Assembly (NCBI GenBank): GCA_018881555.1
Contig: JACAXG010000091.1
Coordinates: forward strand, 3,258,194-3,322,193
Reading direction: 5' to 3'
Length of the DNA stretch: 64,000 bases
From: Amblyornis subalaris
Lineage: Eukaryota > Chordata > Aves > Passeriformes > Ptilonorhynchidae
Made by a program: the position numbers and the translations under genes. The notes beneath the pieces are model-generated. The model did not search any database, was not told the DNA's origin, and saw only the letters and a list, made by a program, of their open reading frames with translations. Below, piece after piece: positions 1 to 12,074 of this stretch; the stretch's first letter is position 1; the number at the start of each line of letters is the position of its first letter.

Positions 1-581
<581 letters not shown>

Positions 582-3125
582 CANTGGGAGCACGCCAGGA
601 GCACGAAGGACACGGGGACAGCAGGAGCAGGGGAGCACAAGGGACACCGAGCCTGCAGGTTACACCAGTCGGGCACCAGCAGCTTTGTTCTGCCCCATCG
701 CTCCCCTCTTTCCTCTAGTCACTTCTCTCCCTCCACTCAGGAGCACTGAAGCGCTGAGGAGCTCCTTCCAACCACGCTCCCAAAGCGCCCAAACTCATCC
801 CTCTAAACCCCTGGGCTGCNCAGGGAGCGAGGACAGCTGGGACCTTGCTGTGACCCAGCACGGAGCCATCGCTGGCACCGAGGGCTGCNGCATCACCCCA
901 GTCCTGCGACGCCTGCAGAAGGTGCCACCCCCCAAGAGCAGCAGGGAAGGGGCTGTTTATTCATCTGCTGAGGAAACTGAGGCACCTGGAAACCCAAATG
1001 AAAGATCTAACACAGCCTCACCCTCAGGGCCCTGCGAGTAATGATCCAAGCATGACCTAAAATCCTAAACCAGCATCGAGCCACTCATCAGACTGCAGGA
1101 CCCAGCAACTCACGCAGAATTTAAGCCAAAAGAGGTGTTTTTCCCGATTTGCTGCTGTCCCCTATTTCCCCTGACCCGCTCAGCACATCCCCAGGATCCT
1201 ACCCTCACACACAGTATGTCATTTTATCCAAAACCTTATTTCCTAGATGAGAAAAAAGGCGTGCAAGCTGCTGCCCAANGCAGCTGGTGACCAGCCTGGA
1301 GGGAGGCATCAGCGGGGCTGGCACCACTGTGCCTGGGATAAGTGGAGCCCCACGACACTGGGAAGCTAAAACGCTCCTTGAACATGTCCCAGACCAAAAA
1401 TCACGTTTAAAAAAGCATAAATAAGCTCATGCTGACAGGAATCCGTGTCCCTGCAGCGCGGCGCTGCGTGCCCAGCCACGGCTGGCAAGGGGGCCGGGGC
1501 AGGACGGAGNGTCCGTGCCCTCTCCCGTGTCTCCCGGCACTGCCAGCACGGGAATGCTGCCCAGGCTGTTTCCAAAGGAACATCCCAAAGGGGATGTGAG
1601 CGGGGAGAGCTGCGGGGTGGCCCCCAGCCAAGGGATGCTGTGGGAGGGGGCTTGTCCCCTCACTGCATCTTAAACTGTCAAGAAAAGCGTTCGGACAACA
1701 CAGAATCGCGGATATTCAGCAATGCAAATCCAGAAACTAAACCCAAGGAGAACCCTGCAAGAAGAGAGGGGTGACCACTCCAATTTTACTCCCCAAGATG
1801 AATGAAGTGCTGAGAGCCAGTGACTAGCATCTAAATAGCAGAAAAATACTACATTTCTTTTCCCCAGTTAATCATCTTAAGGTGTTATTAGCATCAGAGG
1901 GAAGGAATTAGAGATGTGAGTTCCAGGATGACAGCTTGTTCCTGGCACAAGGCTGTCAAGCTGTGACAACTTGAGTAAGGGAGATTTAAAGGAAAAAAAA
2001 AAAATAAAGTCCCAAACAAACCAGCCCNAACCCCAGGCCACTGCTGAGTGGGGTGTTAAGGCTGTCTGGAAAACAAGCTGATAATCCCACATGGCGAAGG
2101 GGGAAACACAATAAACCCAAAGCAACGTTCACCCTGAATGGAAAAATGAGGTTTTAAATATTTTGGTATTAAAGGGAAACAACTGGACACTTGAACACAT
2201 CCCAAAGCCTGTGGGTTTTTTTGCCTCCAAATGCCCTGATTCAGTTAATGTCTCAACTTTCTCTAATTGCCATCTTAGCTTCAACCTCTCTTAATTTTTA
2301 TAGCAAACCCTTTAAATGCCTTGCTGGCTGCTTAGGGATTATAAAGAGAATGACCCCCTACATTGCAAGAGAAAGCTCTTGGATGCTGACTGGGGGGGAA
2401 TATGAACCCCCCACAGCTCATGATCCCAAAGTCACACTGAACATGCACCAGGCACCTCCTGGTTTTTCCCCTCAGCCATGCCTCTTTAACCCCAACTCTG
2501 CTGCTTTCCTCTCTAACCCACCCCCTGGAGCCAAGGCCAGTGTCCACAGCGACCAGGAGCATCCTGGGGGTCCCACCTGGGGGGACAAAGAGCATCCCAA
2601 GGGGACAACCAGTATGCCTGGGGCCCTGCCTGCGAGGACCACAAGCATCCCCTGGGTCCCATCCAGGGCCATGCTTTGGGTCCAGGTGATGTTCACCTGG
2701 GCTGNGCCAGGCTGCTCTTCCCACGCTTTTGCACCGGATACAGTCCGGAATTCATCTCAGGGAGCTGGGGTGCTTGGGAATGGGTGCAGGAGGATGAGAG
2801 GTGCCCACCCAGCCACATCCACAGGGTCCAGACCATGCTGGGGCTGAAACAACCCCCTTCCCGGCTCCTCTCCTTTTCCCTGGGCACAGGGATGGGAGGT
2901 GCTGGCAGGAGGGTCAGGCAGATGCCACCAATCTGCCTCCAGGCAGGGAATCCCCTCTGTCCCCTCTGCAGCCACTACTCCTGCCTGGAGTGCCTGTCCC
3001 TTATCTCCCCACTGCCGTGTTCTGCACTTGGAGCATTTCCACGCTCATTGCCAGGGCTGGTTGTTCCCAGAGTTCAAAACCATTATTTTTATTAATAGAA
3101 TCCCCAAGGTTATATAAGCCCTTTC

Positions 3126-3168
3126 AAAAAAAAAAAAAAGAAAAAAAATTAATTAAAAAAAAAAAATA
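3126..3168. repeat. A-rich low-complexity tract
   Basis: Runs of 13, 8 and 12 A residues are interrupted by g and ttaatt. The sequence upstream is not recognisable as a retroelement, so I call it a simple tract rather than a retroposon tail. Confidence 0.8.
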
Positions 3169-4201
3169 CAAAACCCAACGCTGCCATCCCCTCCTGCACC
3201 CGCAGCCGCCGACACTCCCGCACATGGATTAATCCCACGCTGGAGCAGCGGCGTCAGACACGGCTCCGAGAGCAGGAACAGGGATCCCGGGGGTGCTGCG
3301 GGGGCAGGGGGACAGCCCAGTCCCCCGTGGTGGGGACAGGAAGGGGCTCGGCACTCCCGGCCACCTCCCTCCAGCCCGGAGGCATGCGTGGCTCACCGGG
3401 ACCAGCTCTGAGGTTTCGATTCCCAGTGGGAAGGAATGACAGTATGGAACGACAGTATGGAACGGTAAATGTTGTTCCAGAGCGCGATGAGCGCTGCTCT
3501 GCTGCCAGGTTAAGCTTCCAATCCCTGCAATAAGTCTGGCATTAAAATAAACCCAAATATTTCTCTAATCCCCCCCATCACGAAGGCACATTTTTGGCTC
3601 CACCCTCCCACCTCAATCCTCTCCCACTGCCTTTGCAGACTGATGCTCCTAAAATTTGACACTAAATCCCAACNCATCTGACAGCAGCGGAGCTGGATGG
3701 GGGTAGAGCAGAATTTGGGGAGGGTGCCCCTTGCAGGCAGGTCCTCACAGTCCCTGGGTGCCCCGCGGGTGCTCTGCCCCTGCCACGACCACGCTGCCAG
3801 CTTGAATTTGCAGCATCAAAGGCTACCAAAAAGCAGAACTGGCCTCCAAATCTCCCTCTGGATGAGGGATGAGGGGCTGAGCCGGTGTCTGGAAGTGCCA
3901 CTCCAGTGCTGTGCCACAGGAGGTGCCACCCAGCTCGGTGAAGGGCTGGAGAGATGCAGAAATGCCACATGGAAAAGGGCCAAGAGCAGGCAGCTCTGAG
4001 AGCCTTCCCCTTGCAGGTTTATCTCCCTTGCCAGTTATTCTTCCAGGAGCTTTATATTTTCCTTGGCTCACACCTGGAGAGGGCTTCATTGAGGGACAGC
4101 ATCCACCACACAGCAGGGAATTAAAATCCAGCAGCTCCCCAGGGAGAGTGTTCCCATTGCTGTCCTGCCCCATCCCAGGCTGCATCCCCAACCCGGGGCA
4201 T

Positions 4202-4269
4202 GATCCCACCCTGGATGCAGGATCCCACCCTGGATGCAGGATCCCACCCCGGATGCAGGATCCCATCCT
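4202..4269. repeat. 19-bp tandem repeat, about 3.5 copies
   Basis: The unit gatcccaccctggatgcag occurs at 4202-4220 and 4221-4239, with a one-base variant at 4240-4258 and a partial copy to 4269. The high identity suggests recent expansion. It is likely to vary in length between individuals. Confidence 0.9.
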
Positions 4270-5929
4270 GTGGCTCCTCTGCAGGGCATCACCCCAGGAG
4301 CCAGCACAGGAGCAGCCCCGGCTGCAATGAACACCTAAGAAATGCCCAGCAAACAGAAAACACCTCCGTTTTCCTAAAATACTGTGACTTTAAAGCTGCT
4401 CTCCTGGTTTTGGGAATAAACTGATTTTGCAATTGGCTGCTGAATCAGCCAGCAAAGCCTGCAGTGTGTCTAAAGGCCACGGTGATGGGCGAGACCCCAA
4501 AGCTGTGAGCACAGCCCAGCCCCCTCTGCCTCATCCGAGCCCTAGGGAGCCTGTGACATCGAGACCATGGGGGCTGAGCTCCNCCAAATCCCTCTCCCCA
4601 AGGAAAGGCAACCCAGGCAGCCAAGACCTTCTGGGCACGAGGCTGTGCCGAGCTGCTGGAGCCCCCCCGGCTCTCCCACCCACTGGGGAGGTATGGAGAA
4701 TGGGAATGACAGTCAGAGCCGAGATGTGATGCTTAAAAATAACTCCCTTTCAGCCCAACCTCCAACGCCACCCCCGGCACGGGGCAGGAGGGGACCACGG
4801 GAGCAGCACCCAGGCACNAGCTCCTTCCCCATCCCACCTCCCATCCCGGCTGGAGGAGAGCGAAGCCAAAGCCAGCAGGGGAGCAGCAGTGATCCCAGTG
4901 CACGGTGCATTCCTCACCCTGGATGCCCGGGATGGTCTGAGCCCTCATATGCCCCCACCTGAGTGGTGCCTCCTCCTTTTCCTAGTTTTCTGAGTTCACT
5001 TCTAACTCCCCTCCTTGGCTACACATAAAGGCCTCCAGAGGGAGGGAANAGGAGGAAAATCTGCCGGGCATTTTTCTGGGAGTCTCCCAGCTGGAGCAAA
5101 CCCTGTCACCATCCCAGCACCCACCNGCAGCTCCCAGTCCGGAGCCTCCCTTGGGCTCATTCCCGAGGGATTGAACCTCTCTGTNTGACCCTGGCACAAG
5201 CCTGTTCCCAACACGGTGACAAAATCTGTGTCTCCAGCTCCAGCTTTAGCTGGGGACACCTGTTAATCAACCATAATTAATTAAGTTCCCTCATAGAAGC
5301 TTCCACATATACTCAGTAATGCTAATTACCACGGCACGGGAAGGATTCTCCCCCTTCCCAGCAGGAATCACCTTCTGGTCCCGCACTGGGGGTCTCGCTG
5401 GGGTTGTGACAGATTTTCACCTTTGCTGCAGCGCAGAAGACCCCAGGAGNGACAACCTAAAGGCTGGAAGTGCCCCTCGTTCCTCTCTCCTCAGCAGGGA
5501 GACCTCGGTTTTCCCAGGTGAAGGCTGAGACGGAGGAGGTGTTAACACACAAGCACCTCCACCAAGCACCTGCCAGCAGAGGCATCGCCCCCACACCCAG
5601 CCAGGCTGTGGAGGAGCATCGTGCCGAGCTCCCATCGCCAGGTCACGCATCCCAGACAGCAGTCAGGAGCCACCAAGGCCACCACTGTCACTTGGAATAC
5701 GATCCAGGGAAAGATGGTGCTGGGGTGGTTTGGGGACAAGTGGTTCTGTCCCTTTGCTTTCCACCCTGGCTTGATCCCAGGCAAGAAGGTCATGATGGGC
5801 AAACGGGACGTGAGGAGTGAGAGCCACCAGTGCCACCAGGAGGTCCAGATCCACTCACCTTGACTTCTCCAAGCTCCTCCCTGCTCCCAAAAAACGGGGC
5901 CACGCTCTGAACGCCTCTCTACCCCTCAG

Positions 5930-6300
5930 GCAAAGAAAGTGCGTGGAAACATCCCACTGATTACTAATTACCAGAGCTTGCCTTACCCAGATTTGCTCTG
6001 CTAATTAGACTAATCTCCACGGCTGGGAAATGAGCCGCAGTCACCCATGGCGAGGAGCTCACGCAACTCGGATGATGCTTAACTCGTGTCAGACCCCTGT
6101 GACGGGATCGGGATCATAATTCCCGGCTGCTCCTGACGGGCCATTGTTTTAAGGAGACAATGGAAACGCCGCGAATTTGGTGTTTCTCCCCCAAGCCGAT
6201 GCTGAAATCAGGGCATCTGCATTCCTCAACTTTTTTGATAGGAACCAGCTGCAAATAATTAATAAATCCAAATTCAAGATAATGCAGACATCTAAATTTA
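5930..6300. promoter_or_regulatory. Candidate intronic enhancer (homeodomain and SOX-like sites)
   Basis: Within a GC-rich intron this patch is AT-rich. It holds several TAATTA-type cores (near 5963, 6002 and 6258) and an inverted pair of SOX-like sites, ccattgt at 6141-6147 and acaatgg at 6157-6163. No open frame of note crosses it. The enhancer role is inferred from site clustering only. Confidence 0.3.
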
Positions 6301-7315
6301 AACGGAGAGAGGATTTCTAAAGGCAGCTCTTTGCTTGCTTGGAGGAAGGGGAGGAATGAGGGGCTCAGGGGGATTTCCTAGGAGAATTCCTGCCTCTGGG
6401 AAGTGGTGTGGGGTGGCAGGGCACCCGAGGATGCAGGCTGCAGCCAAGCACCTTGCAAATCCTTGTGGCCAAGAGTAAAGGAAGGAGAGGGGAAAAAAAA
6501 ATCCACAGGCTGGGATTTCCAGGGAATTAGGACCAAACTCTTTCTGAATTTGGCACCTTCCCTGCTGCTCCTTTGAAAAATCCCTGCCAGCATGGAGGGA
6601 GGGAGGGACAGAGTCCGGGGGGCTGCCAAGTCCTCCCTGCTCCCAGGCACAGGCCATTTTCCAGTGGGTACAGACAAACAGATCCCATCTCCTGCTCCAC
6701 GGACCCACATTCCGCTCGGCCTGCAAGCAGGGAAGTTCCCAGCTGTATTCCCAGCTGGCATCACTCTCACTTCCAGCTTTTTAAAGCCCCCATCTCCCCT
6801 GCTCTTTACCCTGCAAAGGACACATGTCCCTGATTTCGTGAACAAGGATCCAAACCCACCTGGGAGGGAGATGGAGCTGTGGGTCCTGCTGCAGTCTCTG
6901 ACCCCTCCACGCCACAAAGCTGAGCCCCTTGTGCCCACAGGCCCTCCCAATCCCAAACTCCAGGATCTGCTGGGATAATTTCCACCCACTTCTCCTCTCT
7001 CGAGTGTCTACATCAAACCCTGCGTGGGGAAGAGCTGCGGGGCCGCTCCTCACCCCAACCCTCTGCCAGGAGCCTCGGGAACTGCAAAAAAGTGCTGGGA
7101 CCGGGCAGTTCCGCGCAGCTCCCGGGGTTTGGCTGCGTGAGGATGCGTGTGCCCGTGTGGGGGCTTGCACAGGAGTGTGTGTGTGCACATCTGTGCACAG
7201 CTGGCTGTGCGTGCGAGTGCGTATGTGCGGGTGCGTGTCCGAGTGCGCGCCCGGGTGTCCCTGCGTGTGCTCGGTGCCTGCAGGAGCAGCTTTGCGTCCG
7301 TGGGCGCGCCGTGCC

Positions 7316-7500
7316 CCTAAGTGCCCAGTGCCTGCGGGCGCCCGGCGTCTGTCCACGGCTGTCCGTGGGTGCCCGGTGCCCGCGGGCGCCCAGTGCCCGC
7401 CTGTGGGTGCCCGGTGCCAGCGGGCGTCGGGCGCCCGTGGGCGCTGCGTGTCCGTGGGTGCCCGGCGCGCATCCCGCCGCGGGGTCTGCGTGCCCGGGGC
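7316..7500. repeat. Degenerate GTGCCCG/GGGCGCC minisatellite
   Basis: Imperfect repeats of gtgcccggtgcc and gcgggcgcc recur about every 15-25 bases at the upstream edge of the CpG island. Units are too diverged for an exact copy number. Confidence 0.6.
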
Positions 7501-7595
7501 TGATGCGGACGCGCGCGGCCGGTGCCGCGTGTCCGTGTCCGCGTCCACGCCCGCGCCCGCGTCCCCCCCCGCCGTCCCCCCGTCCCCGCACTCAC

Positions 7596-7700
7596 CGGCG
7601 GCCGCCGAGCCGTGCGCCTCCCGCCGGGGCCGGGGCCGGGGCCGGTGGCCCGGGGGCGGCGGGCGCTGGGCTCCGCCGCCGCGGCCGGGGCCATGGAGCG
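7596..7700 (-). other. TMEM200B: Candidate non-coding exon 1 of TMEM200B (5' limit unknown)
   Basis: On the minus strand a GCCG|GTGAGTGCGG donor has its GT at 7595-7594. It is the best donor in the CpG island and pairs with the acceptor at 506. The exon would be wholly 5' UTR. The upstream limit given is arbitrary, because no transcription start can be determined. Confidence 0.45.
7626..7663 (+). other. G-quadruplex-capable run
   Basis: G runs of 4, 4, 4, 5 and 3 occur at 7626, 7632, 7638, 7652 and 7661 on the plus strand. Loops are 2, 2, 10 and 4 bases. The tract overlaps the candidate TMEM200B exon 1 on the strand opposite its transcript. Confidence 0.6.
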
Positions 7701-8167
7701 GCAGGAGCCGGCGGGGCGGCGGGATCGCTGTTCCCGGCTCCCGGCTCCCCGCTCGCCGCCGCCGGGACGTCTGGGCGCGGGCGGGGGGGCGGCGGGTTCC
7801 GCCCGGCCCCGGGTCCCGCCCCGGCCCCGCGGGGGGCGGAGCGCGGCGGGTTCGGGCGGGGGGGACGCGGACGGGACGGGACCCCCTCGGCCCCCCCCCC
7901 GCCCCGGGGCGGGCTCCGGCGGGTCCGGCGGCCGCTTCCCGGCCGTGGGAAAGTTGCGATCGCGGTGCGGGATCGATGGGATTTGGGATTTTCCTGGCTC
8001 CGAGCGGAGCCGGGAGCGGCGGGGGATGGAAGGGGCCGGGCTGGGATCCTTCCCTCCGCCCCGCTGCCGGGTCCCCGTGCCCAGCGGCGACCCCAGCCCC
8101 CCCGCACGAAGGGCCCTGCCGCGCCGGGGGATGCTCCAGGGGAAGGTGTCCCTGCCCACGCCGGGGG

Positions 8168-8238
8168 GGGTTGGAACCGCATGGTCTTGAGGGGCCCTTC
8201 CCACCCAAGCTATTCCACGATTCTCTGATCCTATGAAA
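8168..8238 (+). mobile_element. CR1 LINE 3' tail fragment
   Basis: About 70 bp match the CR1 3' end: ggttggaaccNcatggtctt, then ggcccttcccacccaagc, then a degenerate run of attctatga-type octamers. It is severely 5'-truncated and lies just beyond the CpG island. Confidence 0.8.
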
Positions 8239-8619
8239 TACTCAGAGCCCAGAGACCCTTCTCCACCCGCCCCAGCACAGCCCCCAAGCCCCCAGCCTGC
8301 AGCGCACCAGAACATCCCAGTTCTTCCAGGCAGGCCGGCCTGCGCTGGGAGCGGGGCTGCGGTGGATTCCCCCTTCCAGCACAGGGAATTCAGCAGTTGG
8401 GATGAGGCATTATCCCACGTTAATCCTGGCAGCGGAGACGTTTGCTGCAGCCCCCCCAGGACGGTGCTAACGCAGGTTCCAGAGGCACTTTCTCCTCCAA
8501 GCAGGCTCAGAGCGAGGATCCTCTGCAAGGAGCTACTCAGAGTACAGGGCCCCCTCCTCTGAACCTGCCAAAGGCACAAGAGATCTCTCTGTCAGCCCCA
8601 GGGATTACGGCACAGCACT

Positions 8620-8733
8620 CCCATTCCTGCATCCTCACCCCTCATCCCGGCATCCCCATCCCTCCATCACCTCGTTCCCTCATCTCCATTCCCACATCCC
8701 TGTCCCCTCATCCCCATCCCCACAGGGCAATGA
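8620..8733. repeat. Degenerate CATCC/CCATCCC repeat
   Basis: Short imperfect units (catccccatc, ctcatcccc, cattcccacat) recur over about 115 bases. Confidence 0.6.
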
Positions 8734-11700
8734 GCAGCATCCCACAGCTGTAACCACCAGGGGCACATCCCGACGCACTGAAACTGCCAATCCAAGCCTT
8801 CACCAGCACATTCCCACCCCAACACCACGCTCCCAACACTCCGGTGAGTGCCGTGGAGATTCCCCCTCACTTCGCCCCGAGCTGTGGATGTTCTGCAGGC
8901 AGAGGCTCTTTCTCAGCCTTTAATTAAAAATGTGCCAAGCTCACATTCCCCTTTCCCCACGGTTGTGGTAAATCTTGGAGTATCAAACCAGATCCCCGCT
9001 CCCCCCAGGATTCCACAAAACAACTCGGAAATTCCCTGTGTGACTTTGCCACTGACACCCCACCCATCCATAAGCAGATCCAGGATCCAGGTGGATGTCT
9101 CTATGGCAGGGAGCACTTCCCAGGAAAGGTTTTTAGGGATAAAGCTCAGAAATGAGGTGCAGGACACCGGGTTCCTCACCTGTCTCTGACAGGGGAGCAT
9201 CATCCAGAGGGTTGATGATGAGGGAAATAAAATCCCTGGTTCTGGGGGAATTCTGCATGGGGCCAGCTCTCTGCCTCCATGCCAGACTCAATTAAAGCAA
9301 CTTTTGTGAATCTTTGGAGTTTCTTGAGGGCAGGGGTTATGGCTGTGGGTCCAAGGTGCCAACTGCACTGCCGAAGTGGAGCAATGCCTCACTCCTCCAA
9401 GCCTCCCAGACAAAGAACACAACCGCCCAGGGAGGAATGGGATTTGACTTTGGCTTTTCATGCTGTTCAAGCAACATGTTCCAGGTCTCCCTTCGCCACC
9501 ACTGAAGCCCATCTGGGAACTCCATGATCCAGAAGAAATTAATGCTTTTGAGCAAAATTTGGTTTCCATTCGGAGGCTGTACCTGTGCCAGGCTGTGCTG
9601 GCCGAGGAGCCAGAGGGGGAAGCGGCGGGAGCTCGGTGCCGGTGGCTTTCGGAGCAGGGGTGGGCACTGCAGGCAGGGCAGGGCCAACACGTGGGCACCA
9701 TGCTCCAGCAGTGCCCATCCCTGCACAGGCTCCTGCTCCACAGCAGTTTTCCAGTCACAGGTCACCAGTGATGCTCTGAGTGGGCTGGTCTGCCCCGGGG
9801 GTCAACTGTTAATGTGGGGAGAGATGCTGGAGGCAGGACTAGGGGAGAGGGCAGCTGCCTGTGGTTCTCTGGGGTTAAAGTTGGGCTGTGCAGGGGAGGA
9901 AGAGCTCAGCCTGGCTCTTCCACCCTTCCTGAGGGGGAAGCTGCTGGGATGGGGATGTGGGGGAGGTTCCTCCTGTGTCCTTGCAGACAGTGGGACCAGC
10001 TCCCTCCAGAGGAGCAGAGGAGTGAAGAGGAGAAAAGAACACACTGGGAACAAAAGTGACAGCAGGGAGAGAGGAGGGCGCTCAGGGAGGAGGTTTTGGA
10101 GCAGAGCCCACAGCAGGGCAGGAGATGTGCAGGGCCAAAGGCTCAGAGCATTTTCCTTATGCCCTGGGAGAGNGTGGCTCTTACAAACACGTCTGGGATG
10201 GGGAGGAACAACAAAAAACAATATGAAAGAGAATTGACATCACTGTCCCTTTTTAAAGAGAGAAAAATTTGGATCTCGTGATAACTGGGCACCTCCTCTT
10301 GATTTGGGGGGAGGGAGGGAATCTGAATCCATCCTGTTTGAAGCCCTGGTAATCCTGGCAAAGCCTCCTCTGCTCTCTGCTGCTTCGGCTGGGGACTGAG
10401 CCTGGGCAGGAGGGACCATGTGGATGGAGGAAGGAGGACTAGACAGGGAGTGATCACAGCCAGGATCTGAGATCAGAGAGAAGGAATGTTGTTATGGAGA
10501 GGCTGAAAGCTCGGGGTGGGATGACTCATGCTGGAGAACATACAGCTGTTGGAGCGGGATTTGGCACCGGCTTGCAGGGCTGTGGAGCCTCCCCCATTAA
10601 CAGAGAGGGGAAAGAGGAGCCTCCACGATGGCTCCGACCTGGCAGAGGCTTCTGCCGACCCGTGCTGGAGGTGACGGGCAGGGAATGCTGCCTGCCAGAG
10701 CGGGTCACGGCCCGGAGAGGTGTCCTGGGCAGCAGAGAGGGCTCAGCAGTGAGGTCTCCTCTGGCTGTGGGATGTGTATCCTGAGTGCTGGGGCTCCTCT
10801 GCTCTCCATGACGCTGCCTTGGGGGCAGTCAGAGCAGTGGGGCTGGGATGGGGCTGGACAGGTCAGCTATGAAGTATAAGACATAGCAGACATCCTCCCC
10901 TTACCTAGTGACAGGGAAACCAAGGCATGGAGTGCGGATGTGCTCCCTGTGGGCTCCTTGGCCCCTGGTCACGCTCTCCTCGTGCTGGGAGAGGTGGATT
11001 TGGCCTGGAAGTGATTTCTCCCTGAGGAGTCAGACCACCACCCTTCCCGGGCTGCTGGCAGCTGATGCTTGTAGGGCACCAGAGCTGCTGTCCAGCGGAA
11101 GATGCAGCAGCTTTCCCAGAATTCACGAGACTGCTGCAGGGATAAGGGGGAAAACCTGTCCCCCACATCCACTGAAGCCATGCAGGCAGGGAAGGAGATT
11201 TGGGCAAGGCATTAGGAGCAGAAGGGTGAGCCAGCATCTTCCCAAAGTTGCTTTCAGGGAGATGGACTTTGTGTGATGCCTGGAAATAACCGCGGCACCA
11301 GATTCCCAGCGCCGAGGGATAAAAGCTCCATGCTTCGGAGGTGGCCCCGTTTCAGGGGTAAGTGAAGACTGTAAATACAGACTTGTTATTAATCATGTTC
11401 TGTAAATGTGGAGTCATTATCTTTATGTCCCTGGAAAAGTAATTATCTTCGGCTTTTCAATAAGAACTTGGAAAAGCCTAAAGACTTGAGTTCAGGAAAC
11501 GTCATCCATCTCCATGTAGGAGAAAAGCTGCGTATTTCCACATATTAATGCAAGTTAATAAAATTTACAAAACGAGTGAGTTTTAATACATCTCCAAAGC
11601 TGCAAGTTAAATGCCTCTTCTCTCCCCAGTGATTTATGACACTGTTTCGCAAACTTTTCCGGTGCTGGACGCATCCTGTGGTGCCGTGCTTTGTTGTCTA

Positions 11701-12024
11701 GCCAGTGGTACTCGTACAGGGCATCAGGCAGGATCTGATTTACAGATCTCTCCCCCACTGCCATGTAAAGCAATCCCTCCTCGCCTGACCGGGCTCGTGG
11801 GTGCACAGCTCCACGAAACGAATTCCTCCTTCCAAACAACCAAACCCAAACGTTTTCCGGTTGAAGGGAACATCAAGCCGATAACTTCAGGCCGAAGAGC
11901 AGCTCTGTGAGGTTTTATGCAGCTGAAAGCTCACAGAAACACATCCATGCTCGACCGAAAACGTTTGGGAAGATGACATTGCCTGCTGCATTTACATTCC
12001 TGATGCTCCAGCAGCCACTTGGGG

Positions 12025-12074
12025 TGAGGAGGAGTAAGAGGAGAAGGAGGAGGAGGAGAAGGAGGAAGCAAGAG
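12025..12074 (+). repeat. AGG/GGA-rich simple repeat
   Basis: An imperfect (gga)n/(agg)n purine tract with a few t and c interruptions. Confidence 0.85.

Larger units (their letters stand above)
7240..8160 (-). promoter_or_regulatory. TMEM200B: CpG island, likely TMEM200B promoter
   Basis: This block is extremely GC-rich and dense in CpG, far above its flanks, and contains the candidate first-exon donor at 7595-7591. That places it at the 5' end of the TMEM200B transcription unit. No TATA box is evident, as is usual for CpG-island promoters. The exact start site cannot be read from sequence. The long overlapping open frames on both strands reflect base composition. Confidence 0.65.

Noticed and set aside
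6781..8579. Very long open frames (up to 475 codons) on both strands across the CpG island
   Set aside because: They overlap in several frames at once, are Pro/Arg/Gly/Ala-rich without domains, and result from extreme GC content with few stop codons.
9460..9771. 103-codon plus-strand frame with mixed composition
   Set aside because: No recognised family, no acceptor or donor in place, and antisense frames of similar length overlap it.
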